Source of the DNA: an uncultured Bacilli bacterium | GTDB lineage: Bacteria > Bacillota_I > Bacilli_A > RF39 > UBA660 | Direction: 5' to 3' | DNA: 46,108 nucleotides | Assembly (NCBI GenBank): GCA_934086255.1 | Contig: CAKOIB010000001.1 | Span: forward strand, 1 to 46,108 | Position numbers and translations under genes: made by a program | In this document: positions 7,005 through 14,702 of the stretch, piece by piece | Layout: every line of letters begins with the position of its first letter | Position numbering within the stretch: position 1 is the first letter of the stretch | Notes under the pieces: generated by a model | What the model was told of the DNA's origin: nothing | Database searches by the model: none | What the model saw: the letters and a program-made list of their open reading frames with translations, nothing else

Positions 7005-7240
7005 GATTAGGAACATTACTTTTAAAAAAATCGCGCCATGAATTAGAAGAATTATGTGACAAAAAAGGGTTAACTGGATTTGAAAAAGAAATTATAATAA
7101 GGATTTATTGGCAACACCAAAATTTAACGTTTATAGCAGATACCATGGATTTTCAAAAATATGGCAAGAAACACAAACACTATTCAGTTAGAAGCATAAA
7201 TACTTTCCATAAACAAGCATTTCTAAAAATAATCAAATAG
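6989..7240 (+). CDS. Small HTH protein, sigma-70 region-4-like (unknown role)
   Basis: 83 residues, basic, no membrane segment. The middle reads LTGFEKEIIIRIYWQHQNLTFIA, then a loop with Tyr/Gly/Lys, then SVRSINTFHKQAFLKI. The pattern (E..II...Y....t...IA..., S.R.I....KQA...I) resembles the helix-turn-helix of sigma region 4 or similar regulators. It overlaps agrB by 16 bases with the SD (GATGAGGT) inside that gene, so it is tightly tied to the cassette. A DNA-binding or RNA-polymerase-binding role is inferred; no named family is recognised. Confidence 0.6.
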   Translation: MPKRLGLGTLLLKKSRHELEELCDKKGLTGFEKEIIIRIYWQHQNLTFIADTMDFQKYGKKHKHYSVRSINTFHKQAFLKIIK

Positions 7241-7303
7241 CAACAAAGCTATCATGATTTTAAAAAAAATAAAAAAATAAAAATATTTAATCAGGAGAGA
7301 GTT

Positions 7304-8041
7304 ATGGACTTCATTATTTTAAGTAGTAGTAATCAAGGTCTAAAGGGGTATGAAGGTGTGATCAGCGAATCATTACTTGATTCAAAATTAGAATATCATA
7401 GTTATAAATTCGATGATATTAATAATATGAAAGAGTATGTAGCAAAAAATAAAACAAAAAAAATTTATATAATTGAAAATAATTCACTAATTGATGCAGA
7501 ATTAATCGTTGATTATATAAGAAAGGAAATAAATGATTATCAGTCATATATTATTATCATTAACTTTGATGATAATTTTAAATTAATGAGACATAATGTA
7601 ATGACAACTATATTAGAAAGCAGCAATATATCAACAAATTTAGTAACTACAATTAAAGAGTTGAATAATGTATATTTGCAAGACACTAGTATGTTTTGGT
7701 TCAAACAAAATGGAGTGCTATTTTTGGTGCCGCTTTCTGATATTGTTTGTATAGAAAAATTACAAAATTCAAAATATACTCAAATTATATGCAAAAATAG
7801 AAAATACATAATAAAAGAAACATTAAATCATATAATGACAAAACTTAATAAAAACTTCATAATGGTTCATCGAAGTGTTTTTGTTAACATAAAAGAAATA
7901 AAAACATATGACCATGTTAATGGAATAATAAGTTTCACAAATCATTATCAAACAAGTATGATTTCAAGGGATAAAAAGAAGGAATTATTAAAAGTTCTTA
8001 CCGAACAAGACATAATTTCTACCAAACAAGGTACAAAATAA
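7304..8041 (+). CDS. LytTR-family transcription regulator with degenerate receiver-like domain
   Basis: 245 residues. The C-terminal half (about 130-235) is a LytTR DNA-binding domain, with the diagnostic NFIMVHRSVFVNIKEIKTYD segment (family: F.R.H+S..VN...I). The N-terminal half (1-125) has the alternating hydrophobic pattern of an AgrA-like receiver. However, KIYIIENNSLIDAELIVDYIRKE has Glu58-Asn59 where AgrA-type proteins have the phosphoacceptor Asp (IYFLDIE). The acidic pair after the first strand is also replaced by Ser-Ser-Ser (residues 7-9). It is thus probably not phosphorylated, matching the missing kinase. SD AGGAGAG precedes ATG 7304. Most likely the output regulator of the agr-like cassette. 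Confidence 0.82.
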   Translation: MDFIILSSSNQGLKGYEGVISESLLDSKLEYHSYKFDDINNMKEYVAKNKTKKIYIIENNSLIDAELIVDYIRKEINDYQSYIIIINFDDNFKLMRHNVMTTILESSNISTNLVTTIKELNNVYLQDTSMFWFKQNGVLFLVPLSDIVCIEKLQNSKYTQIICKNRKYIIKETLNHIMTKLNKNFIMVHRSVFVNIKEIKTYDHVNGIISFTNHYQTSMISRDKKKELLKVLTEQDIISTKQGTK

Positions 8042-8142
8042 AAAATAAATCATATTTGTGATACTATTAAATTGCACACATAAGATAACAGATTCATAAA
8101 AAAAATAGCAGTAAAAATAGTAGGGAAAAAGAGGTGAAATAA

Positions 8143-8364
8143 GTGACAGGTTTTGTAAAGTGGTTTAACAATGAAAAAGGATTTGGTTTTATTGACTACA
8201 AACCTAACGAAGACGTATTTGTTCATTATTCTGCTATTAAAATGGAAGGATATAAAACTCTAAACGAGGGTGACTATGTTACATTCCAAATGGTAGAAAC
8301 AGGTAAAGGACTTCAAGCAATCAACGTAATGGTGATAAAACAAAAAGAACTAATGGCTGTATAA
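8143..8364 (+). CDS. csp: Cold-shock domain protein
   Basis: 73 residues, full-length CspA-type OB fold that binds single-stranded RNA/DNA and melts mRNA structure. RNP1 (KGFGFI, residues 14-19) and RNP2 (VFVHYSAI, about 27-34) are intact, after the usual start TGFVKWFNNEKG. The start codon is GTG 8143 with SD AGAGGTG; no ATG is available upstream. The 101 bases between the LytTR gene and csp show no clear promoter or terminator that I can defend. A strong hairpin follows. Confidence 0.93.
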   Translation: MTGFVKWFNNEKGFGFIDYKPNEDVFVHYSAIKMEGYKTLNEGDYVTFQMVETGKGLQAINVMVIKQKELMAV

Positions 8365-8379
8365 ATGCTACAAATATTA

Positions 8380-8410
8380 AAAATCAGGTTGTCATTAAAC
8401 CTGATTTTCT
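8380..8410 (+). terminator. Hairpin terminator after csp
   Basis: AAAATCAGGTT (8380-8390) pairs perfectly with AACCTGATTTT (8398-8408) over a 7-base loop. The four T of the 3' arm serve as a short U-tract. Confidence 0.75.
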
Positions 8411-8445
8411 TATGTACTAAACCAACAAAAATATATATTTTGTTC

Positions 8446-8462
8446 TGTCAAAAAAAGTCAAA
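8446..8462 (+). promoter_or_regulatory. CtsR-like tandem heptad before hpf
   Basis: TGTCAAA-AAA-AGTCAAA has the spacing of the CtsR operator (GGTCAAA-NAN-GGTCAAA, 10-bp period) and differs only in the first G of each heptad. A chance match in AT-rich DNA is possible. Confidence 0.3.
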
Positions 8463-8525
8463 CTTTTCCTAAACTATTTATTTAAGCATAAAAAAATGTT
8501 AAAATATTATCAGGAGGATGATATT

Positions 8526-9062
8526 ATGGATTTAAAAATAAGAGGAGAAAAACTTGAAATAACAAATGCGATGAAAGAATATGCATCAAACAAAATAAAC
8601 AAACTCTCAAAGTACTTGGAACAAGAAGAACAAGTACAAAGTAATATTTTATTCAAAAAACAAGGAGTAAAACAAAAAGTAGAAATTACAATTCCACTTA
8701 AAAAATACACATTAAGAGTAGAAGAAACTGGAGAAGATTTTTATGCTACAATAGATACTGCTATTGATAAACTAGAAAGACAAATAATAAAAAACAAAAC
8801 AAGAATTAATAGCAAAAAACAAAAAGAAAAAAGTGATTTTAACCTAGATTATGATTTTTCAAACTTCAATGTCGAAGAAGATGAAAACAAAATTATAAAA
8901 AGAAAAAAAGTAGAACTAAAACCAATGGATGAAGAAGAAGCAATTCTTCAAATGGAACTTTTAGGTCATGATTTCTACTTATTCAAAGACATTGACACAA
9001 ATAAATTTGCAGTAATTTATAAAAGAAAAAATAAAGACTATGGTTTAATTGAAGAAGAGTAA
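8526..9062 (+). CDS. hpf: Long-form ribosome hibernation promoting factor
   Basis: 178 residues. Long HPF binds the 30S decoding region and pairs ribosomes into inactive 100S dimers. The N-terminal domain (1-~100) starts DLKIRGEKLEITNAMKEYA and includes the VEITIPLKKYTLRVEE strand. After a charged linker the C-terminal dimerisation domain reads KRKKVELKPMDEEEAILQMELLGHDFYLFKD and then KFAVIYKRKNKDYGLIE, the typical long-form signature. ATG 8526 is chosen because AGGAGG (8512-8517) is ideally placed; an upstream in-frame ATG at 8496 lacks an SD. A CtsR-like repeat lies at 8446-8462. Confidence 0.93.
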   Translation: MDLKIRGEKLEITNAMKEYASNKINKLSKYLEQEEQVQSNILFKKQGVKQKVEITIPLKKYTLRVEETGEDFYATIDTAIDKLERQIIKNKTRINSKKQKEKSDFNLDYDFSNFNVEEDENKIIKRKKVELKPMDEEEAILQMELLGHDFYLFKDIDTNKFAVIYKRKNKDYGLIEEE

Positions 9063-9075
9063 GACTCTTCTTTTT
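9052..9075 (+). terminator. Intrinsic terminator overlapping hpf stop
   Basis: AAGAAGAGT (9052-9060) pairs with ACTCTTCTT (9064-9072) around AAG, then T-tract. The last hpf codons and stop form the 5' side. Confidence 0.85.
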
Positions 9076-9089
9076 ATATGAATAGTCAC

Positions 9090-9118
9090 TTGAAAACCTA
9101 ATAATTATATGATAAAAT
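9090..9118 (+). promoter_or_regulatory. Sigma-A-type promoter
   Basis: TTGAAA (9090-9095), 17-bp spacer, TAAAAT (9113-9118), with TGA extension (9110-9112). Confidence 0.7.
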
Positions 9119-9153
9119 AAAGGCGTAAAATAAGAAAAGAGGAGTTTTTTAAT

Positions 9154-10386
9154 ATGGAAAATAATGAAATAATGGGTAATGAAATAGTAAGCTTTGAAAA
9201 AAATAAAAAGAAAAGTAAATTACTATTAATATTACTATCGGTAGTAATATTATTGATAGTAGGAGCAGTAATAATCTACTTCTACATCAATAGCAATCCA
9301 TTACTAGCAATAAAGTACAATGCAAATAAACTAACAGAAAATATAACAGAACAAATAGAAAAACAAGAAAAAATAAAAAAAATATCAGGTAATTTAGAAA
9401 TTGACTATAACATTGAATCGACTGATAAAACATTAAAAGAAATGATTGATGCCTTTAATGGTCTATCAGTGATTGCCAACTACAAAATGGATACAGAAAA
9501 TAAAATATTACAAACAGAATTAAAAACAACATATAAAAATGAAAAATTAATTGATGCAAATATCTACATGCAAGACAAAAAAAGTTTTGTACAACTACCT
9601 GGAGTATTTGATAAGTATATAAATGTTGATTTATCTGAAAAATATGATGATATATTTAATACATCAAAAAATACCAAAGAAAGCAAAATAATTGTTAAAA
9701 GCGTTAATAAAGCATTTCAAAAATCTCTAAAAAAAGAATACTTAACTTCAGAAAACAAAACAATTACAATTGATGATAAAAAGACAAAAACAACAAAAAT
9801 ATCAATGGAATTAAATGATAAAAAACTAGCAAAAATATCAAAAGACTTTTTAACATATCTAAAAGATGATCAAGAATTCATTAAAGCAACCAACTCTATA
9901 TCAGAAACTAAAAACACAAAAGAAGAAATAGAAGGCTTAATTGATGAAATATCATTCGATAATCAAAGCGGAACTACTATGACAGTGTCTATCTATTGTA
10001 AGGGAATTTTAAAAGAAGTAGTTAGATATGAAGTAGAATTAAAACAAGATGAAGAAACCTATAATATAGCGGTCACAAAACACAAAGATAAATATGACTT
10101 TAAAATAAAACAAGAAGATGCAATAATATCTAAAGGAACTATTATAAAAGATAAAGAAAAAATCTCAATTGAAGCATCACTTATTGGATTAGGAAATGCT
10201 ACAATAAACATAACAAATAAGGAAGAAAAAAATCCAACAATAAATAAAAAAGAAATAAAAGATTCAGTAAAATATGAAGACTTAACAGAAAAACAAATGC
10301 AAGATATTGCAACAAAGCTATTACAAAATAAAGGATTTGAGAAGTTATCAACAATTTTTGAATCATTAATGCCACAAAGTTATTAA
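9154..10386 (+). CDS. Membrane-anchored protein of unknown function, large extracytoplasmic domain
   Basis: 410 residues. A short cytoplasmic N-terminus with a basic run (KNKKKSK) is followed by one strong membrane helix (about 25-47), so about 360 residues should lie outside the cell. The exterior part is Lys/Glu/Thr/Asn-rich with alternating strand-like patterns and repeated TTK/KTK motifs; no Cys-based or catalytic signature is seen. It is monocistronic, with its own promoter, SD (AGAGGAG) and terminator. It resembles the lineage-specific surface proteins common in uncultivated low-GC Bacilli; function unknown. Confidence 0.72.
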   Translation: MENNEIMGNEIVSFEKNKKKSKLLLILLSVVILLIVGAVIIYFYINSNPLLAIKYNANKLTENITEQIEKQEKIKKISGNLEIDYNIESTDKTLKEMIDAFNGLSVIANYKMDTENKILQTELKTTYKNEKLIDANIYMQDKKSFVQLPGVFDKYINVDLSEKYDDIFNTSKNTKESKIIVKSVNKAFQKSLKKEYLTSENKTITIDDKKTKTTKISMELNDKKLAKISKDFLTYLKDDQEFIKATNSISETKNTKEEIEGLIDEISFDNQSGTTMTVSIYCKGILKEVVRYEVELKQDEETYNIAVTKHKDKYDFKIKQEDAIISKGTIIKDKEKISIEASLIGLGNATINITNKEEKNPTINKKEIKDSVKYEDLTEKQMQDIATKLLQNKGFEKLSTIFESLMPQSY

Positions 10387-10407
10387 CAATTTTGTTAATA
10401 ACTTTTT
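10376..10407 (+). terminator. Intrinsic terminator overlapping the stop of the 9154 gene
   Basis: AAAGTTATTAAC (10376-10387) is a perfect 12-bp complement of GTTAATAACTTT (10394-10405), then TT. It spans the stop codon. Confidence 0.8.
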
Positions 10408-10462
10408 AAAATCAAAAGAAAGGAACTAGTCTAAAATAAAAAAGACAATAAACGTGAATAAT

Positions 10463-11308
10463 ATGATACTAATCGAAGGAAATAAGTTAAAAGAAAAAAC
10501 AATAAAAGAATTAAAAGAAAAAACAAAAAAATTACCAAGACCAATTAAAATAGCAATCATTCAAGTAGGAAAAAATGAATCTAGTACTATCTACATAAAC
10601 CAAAAAAAGAAATTAGAACAAGAAATTAACATATTAATAAACCATATTAAACTAGAAGAAAAAACTAAAGAACAAGAAATTATAAAAGTAATAAATGAGT
10701 TAAATCAAAATAAAGAAATAGATGGCATCATGGTTCAATTACCTCTTCCAAAACATTTAAATCCAAAAACAATTATAAATAAAATAGATGAAAACAAAGA
10801 TATAGATGGATTAACTGACTCAAACATAATAAAACTGTACAACAATAACTATACATTAGCACCATGTACACCAATTGGAATATTAAAACTTTTAGAGCTA
10901 TATAAAATAGATTTAGAAGATAAAAACATAGTAATCTTAGGAAGAAGTGATATTGTTGGAAAACCACTTTCAATGCTATTAACTAACAGTAATGCAACAG
11001 TAACATTATGTCATTCTAAAACGAAAGATGTAAAAAATATTACCAATAAAGCTGAAGCTGATATACTAATAAGTGCTATAGGAAGACCAAAACTTATAAC
11101 TAAAGACTATATCAAAAAAGATGCTATAATAATAGATGTTGGAATAAATAAAGATGAAAACGGAAAACTATGTGGAGATGTTGACTTTGAAGATGTTAAA
11201 GACAAAGTATCTTATATAACACCAGTGCCAAAAGGAGTAGGACCAGCAACCATAGCAATGTTCTTAGAAAACTCATACAAAGCATATTTACTAAACAATA
11301 AAAAATGA
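10463..11308 (+). CDS. folD: Bifunctional methylene-tetrahydrofolate dehydrogenase/cyclohydrolase
   Basis: About 281 residues. FolD converts 5,10-methylene-THF to 10-formyl-THF for purine and initiator-tRNA formylation, using NADP. Visible motifs: YINQKKK with the catalytic Tyr/Lys, GIMVQLPLPKHL, IDGLTDSN, PCTPIGILKLLE, the dinucleotide-site signature GRSDIVGKPLSMLL, and ITPVPKGVGPATIAMFLENS. Length is normal. The start is uncertain: GTG 10454 or ATG 10463. The nearest good SD-like run (AAAGGA near 10418) is about 30 bases upstream, while GTGA (10454-10457) is a weak SD for ATG 10463. Translation initiation here is atypical compared with its neighbours. Confidence 0.92.
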   Translation: MILIEGNKLKEKTIKELKEKTKKLPRPIKIAIIQVGKNESSTIYINQKKKLEQEINILINHIKLEEKTKEQEIIKVINELNQNKEIDGIMVQLPLPKHLNPKTIINKIDENKDIDGLTDSNIIKLYNNNYTLAPCTPIGILKLLELYKIDLEDKNIVILGRSDIVGKPLSMLLTNSNATVTLCHSKTKDVKNITNKAEADILISAIGRPKLITKDYIKKDAIIIDVGINKDENGKLCGDVDFEDVKDKVSYITPVPKGVGPATIAMFLENSYKAYLLNNKK

Positions 11309-11323
11309 TAATCATAAACTTTA

Positions 11324-11352
11324 TTTACAAATAATCATTCGTGTATTATAAT
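11324..11352 (+). promoter_or_regulatory. Sigma-A-type promoter for uvrB
   Basis: TTTACA (11324-11329), 17-bp spacer, TATAAT (11347-11352). No LexA/DinR-type GAAC-N4-GTTC box is visible around it. Confidence 0.8.
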
Positions 11353-11375
11353 AGTATTGCAAAAGGAGGAATACT

Positions 11376-13319
11376 ATGTTTAAATTACATTCTAAGTTTC
11401 AACCAAGTGGCGATCAACCACAAGCAATCAAAAGTTTAGTAGACGGAGTAAACAAAGGATTGAAACATCAAGTTTTACTAGGAGCAACAGGAACAGGGAA
11501 AACATTTACAATAGCAAATGTCATAAAAGAAACAAACAAACCAACATTAGTACTAGCACACAACAAAACATTAGCGGGACAACTATACTCTGAATTAAAA
11601 GAATTATTTCCAGACAACCATGTTGAATACTTTGTATCATATTACGACTATTATCAACCAGAAGCCTATAAACCTCAAACGGATACATACATTGAAAAAG
11701 ATTCATCGATAAATGATGAAATAGATGAACTAAGACATGCAGCAACAAGTGCCCTTTTATCATCAAAAGATGTAATAGTAGTAGCATCAGTATCATGTAT
11801 ATATGGTATTGGAGAAAAAGAAGAATATGAAAAAAACATGCTTACATTAAGCATTGGACAAACAATAGAAAGAAATCAATTACTAATGAAATTAATTGAT
11901 ATGCTATATGAAAGAAATGATATAGACTTTAAAAGAGGAACTTTTAGAGTTCATGGAGACATAATAGAAATAATACCTACAAATGAGCACTCAAAAGCAA
12001 TTAGAATAGAATTATTCGGTGATGAAATAGATAAAATATTAGAAACAGATGCAATAACAGGAAAAGTAATTTCATCAAAAAAAAATATATCCATATTTCC
12101 AGCCAGTCACTTTGTAACAAGCGAAGACAAACTACAAGAAGCAATTAAAAGAATAGAAAAAGAATTAGAAGAAAGATTAGAATATTTTAAAGAAAATAAC
12201 AAACTATTAGAATACCAACGCATTGAACAAAGAACAAAATATGACATAGAAATGATGAAAGAAACAGGATTCTGCAGTGGTATTGAAAACTACTCAAGAC
12301 ACCTCGGTGGAAGAAAAGAAGGAGAAACTCCTAACACATTAATTGACTTCTTTCCTAAAGACTTTCTTTTAGTAATAGATGAATCACATGTAACATTGCC
12401 TCAAGTAAGAGGAATGTATAATGGGGATAGAGCAAGAAAAACAACATTAGTAGAATACGGTTTCAGACTACCAAGTGCTCTTGATAATAGACCATTAAAA
12501 TTCGATGAATTCGAGAAAAAAATAAACCAAGCAATATATATATCCGCAACACCGGGAGATTATGAACTAGAATTAGCACAAAACAAAGTAGATCAAATAA
12601 TAAGACCAACAGGCTTATTAGACCCAACTATTGAAATAAAACCATCACTTGGACAAATAGATGATCTAGTCGGAGAAATAAAATCTAGAATAGAAAAAAA
12701 TGAAAGGGTATTAATAACCACTCTAACAATAAGAATGGCCGAAGAATTAACAAACTACTTAAAAGAACTTGACATAAAAGTAGCATACCTTCATTCAGAA
12801 GTAAAAACACTAGATAGATTAAAAACAATTAGAGAATTAAGACTAGGAACTTATGACTGTATCGTAGGAATAAATCTATTGCGTGAAGGATTAGACATTC
12901 CCGAAGTAAGCTTAATAGCAATACTAGATGCAGATAAAGAAGGATTCCTACGTTCAACAAGAAGTCTTATTCAAACAATAGGAAGATGCGCAAGAAATGA
13001 AAACGGTCATGTAATAATGTATGCTGATAAAATAACCGATAGCATGAAATCAGCAATCGAAGAAACAAAAAGAAGACGTACAATTCAAGAACAATACAAC
13101 AAAGAACATAACATTATTCCAAAAACAATAAAAAAAGAAATTAGAGAATTAATATCTAATACAGAAGAAGAAAACTATTCAAAACCAGAAAAAGATGATA
13201 TAATGGAAAACGTAAGCATAGAAAAATTGGAAGAAGAAATGAAAGAAGCAGCAAAGAACTTAGACTTCGAACGTGCTATGCAATTACGTGATATTATATT
13301 CGAATTAAAATTAAAATAA
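11376..13319 (+). CDS. uvrB: UvrABC system protein B
   Basis: 647 residues. UvrB is the DNA-damage-verifying helicase-like subunit loaded by UvrA and cut-partnered by UvrC in nucleotide excision repair. Seen: Q-motif PSGDQPQAI, Walker A GATGTGKT (36-43), the beta-hairpin YYDYYQPEAYKPQTDTYIEKD, DESH (Walker B), helicase motifs V/VI (GINLLREGLDIPE, QTIGRCARN) and the C-terminal UVR motif (EMKEAAKNLDFERAMQLRD) that binds UvrC. SD AAAGGAGG precedes ATG 11376. uvrA is not adjacent but sits at 33668, so the usual uvrBA pair is split. The next gene starts 10 bases downstream and probably shares the transcript. Confidence 0.97.
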   Translation: MFKLHSKFQPSGDQPQAIKSLVDGVNKGLKHQVLLGATGTGKTFTIANVIKETNKPTLVLAHNKTLAGQLYSELKELFPDNHVEYFVSYYDYYQPEAYKPQTDTYIEKDSSINDEIDELRHAATSALLSSKDVIVVASVSCIYGIGEKEEYEKNMLTLSIGQTIERNQLLMKLIDMLYERNDIDFKRGTFRVHGDIIEIIPTNEHSKAIRIELFGDEIDKILETDAITGKVISSKKNISIFPASHFVTSEDKLQEAIKRIEKELEERLEYFKENNKLLEYQRIEQRTKYDIEMMKETGFCSGIENYSRHLGGRKEGETPNTLIDFFPKDFLLVIDESHVTLPQVRGMYNGDRARKTTLVEYGFRLPSALDNRPLKFDEFEKKINQAIYISATPGDYELELAQNKVDQIIRPTGLLDPTIEIKPSLGQIDDLVGEIKSRIEKNERVLITTLTIRMAEELTNYLKELDIKVAYLHSEVKTLDRLKTIRELRLGTYDCIVGINLLREGLDIPEVSLIAILDADKEGFLRSTRSLIQTIGRCARNENGHVIMYADKITDSMKSAIEETKRRRTIQEQYNKEHNIIPKTIKKEIRELISNTEEENYSKPEKDDIMENVSIEKLEEEMKEAAKNLDFERAMQLRDIIFELKLK

Positions 13320-13329
13320 AGGAATAGCT

Positions 13330-14097
13330 ATGAAAAAGAAGAAAAAACTAAGAATTAAAAAAGAAGTAAAGAAAAAATTCATGTTTTTAATAATTGGAAT
13401 ACTAGTAATAATAATTTCATGTGAAGGCATAAACTATTTATACCACATTGAAAGAAAAACAACACCAAATACAACCGAGAAAAAAGAATATTACAAACTA
13501 TATGATTTTGGATTTGTTTACGAAAAAAGTACCAATGATTATAATCAAAATAAAATAGATGATTACACAGATATTCTAAATGGTGCTAAAAAAGTAGTAC
13601 AAAAAAATCCTAAGTATGTAAGTAAATACTATGATGGTGGTTATCCACCTGAAACCGAAGGGATAAGTGCAGATGTAATAACATGGTCCTTAAAAGAAGC
13701 GGGATATGATTTAAAAGAACTTATATCAAAAGATATAAAAAAGACTCAAAAATCAAAAGAGAACACTTATAATATAGAAATAAGAGATGACAACATAGAC
13801 TTCAGAAGAATAACCAATCAACAAATATTTTTCGAAAGATACGCTAAAGACTTAACAACAGACATATATGAAATTGGTTCGTTCCAACCAGGTGATATAA
13901 TAGTATTTGATTACAATTCCCATATAGCAATAATTTCCGATAAAATAAACAAAAACGGTATACCATATATAATTCATCTATATGATAATAAACAAAAATC
14001 AAAAGAAGAAGATATTCTAGAAACAACAGATATGACTATTACCAATCACTATAGATTTGAATATAATAAAAAAATAGAACAACTAATAAATTCATAA
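13330..14097 (+). CDS. DUF1287 family (NlpC/P60-like fold) membrane-anchored protein, Cys-to-Ser at the expected nucleophile
   Basis: 255 residues. A very basic N-terminus and one membrane helix (about 18-36) anchor an extracytoplasmic DUF1287 domain. Family landmarks: DGGYPPETEG, AGYDLKELISKDI, DDNIDFRRITNQQIFFERYA, FQPGDIIVFDYNSHIAIISD and GIPYIIHLY. In the family the first motif normally continues as GVCTDV; here it is GISADV, so Ser113 replaces the presumed catalytic Cys, while His198 is kept. The protein may be a non-catalytic binder, or a Ser-dependent variant. It follows uvrB by 10 bases and precedes the HD gene by 17, in an apparent uvrB-DUF1287-HD-pssA operon. Confidence 0.8.
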   Translation: MKKKKKLRIKKEVKKKFMFLIIGILVIIISCEGINYLYHIERKTTPNTTEKKEYYKLYDFGFVYEKSTNDYNQNKIDDYTDILNGAKKVVQKNPKYVSKYYDGGYPPETEGISADVITWSLKEAGYDLKELISKDIKKTQKSKENTYNIEIRDDNIDFRRITNQQIFFERYAKDLTTDIYEIGSFQPGDIIVFDYNSHIAIISDKINKNGIPYIIHLYDNKQKSKEEDILETTDMTITNHYRFEYNKKIEQLINS

Positions 14098-14114
14098 TAA
14101 AAAGGAGAAGTACA

Positions 14115-14693
14115 ATGAATAAAGAAGAAATGTTAAAACCAGAAATAGACATGATACAAAATGAGAAATATAAAGATAATTTAAAAATACTAATAAATAG
14201 TATACCTGATTATTTTTTTGAAATACCAGCCTCATCAACAGGAAAATATCATCCAGAGTTTTCGGCAGGACCACAAGGACTACTTAGACATACAAAAGTA
14301 GCAACAAGAATAGCAAATGAGCTTTTATCACTAGAATGTTATCAAAATATGTTTACAAAAGATGAACAAGATCTTTTAAAAATAGCAGTAATAATGCATG
14401 ATACATTAAAATGTGGAGAAGTAAAAGAACAATATACAAGGTTTGATCATCCACTACTTTCTGCAAACAATATTAAAAAACATCAACAAGAAACAACATT
14501 TACAGATGATGAAATAAAGTTCCTAACAGATGCTATATCATCCCACATGGGGCAATGGAACACTAATCAATATAGCAATATAATTTTACCAAAACCAGAA
14601 ACTAAATACCAAATTTTCGTTCATACATGTGACTTTCTATCAAGCAAGAAATTTTTAAACGTAAAATTTGATAATAATAACAATATATTATAG
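14115..14693 (+). CDS. HD-domain phosphohydrolase
   Basis: 192 residues, soluble. The HD-superfamily metal ligands are visible: His59 (GLLRHTKVA), His95-Asp96 (AVIMHDTLK), His112 (FDHPLLS) and His144 (ISSHMGQW), all in the expected order. Such enzymes cleave phosphoester or phosphoanhydride bonds in nucleotides or RNA; the specific substrate cannot be read from sequence. SD AAAGGAG lies before ATG 14115. It lies 9 bases upstream of pssA, but the link to lipid synthesis is only positional. Confidence 0.85.
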   Translation: MNKEEMLKPEIDMIQNEKYKDNLKILINSIPDYFFEIPASSTGKYHPEFSAGPQGLLRHTKVATRIANELLSLECYQNMFTKDEQDLLKIAVIMHDTLKCGEVKEQYTRFDHPLLSANNIKKHQQETTFTDDEIKFLTDAISSHMGQWNTNQYSNIILPKPETKYQIFVHTCDFLSSKKFLNVKFDNNNNIL

Positions 14694-14702
14694 GAGTAAC
14701 AA

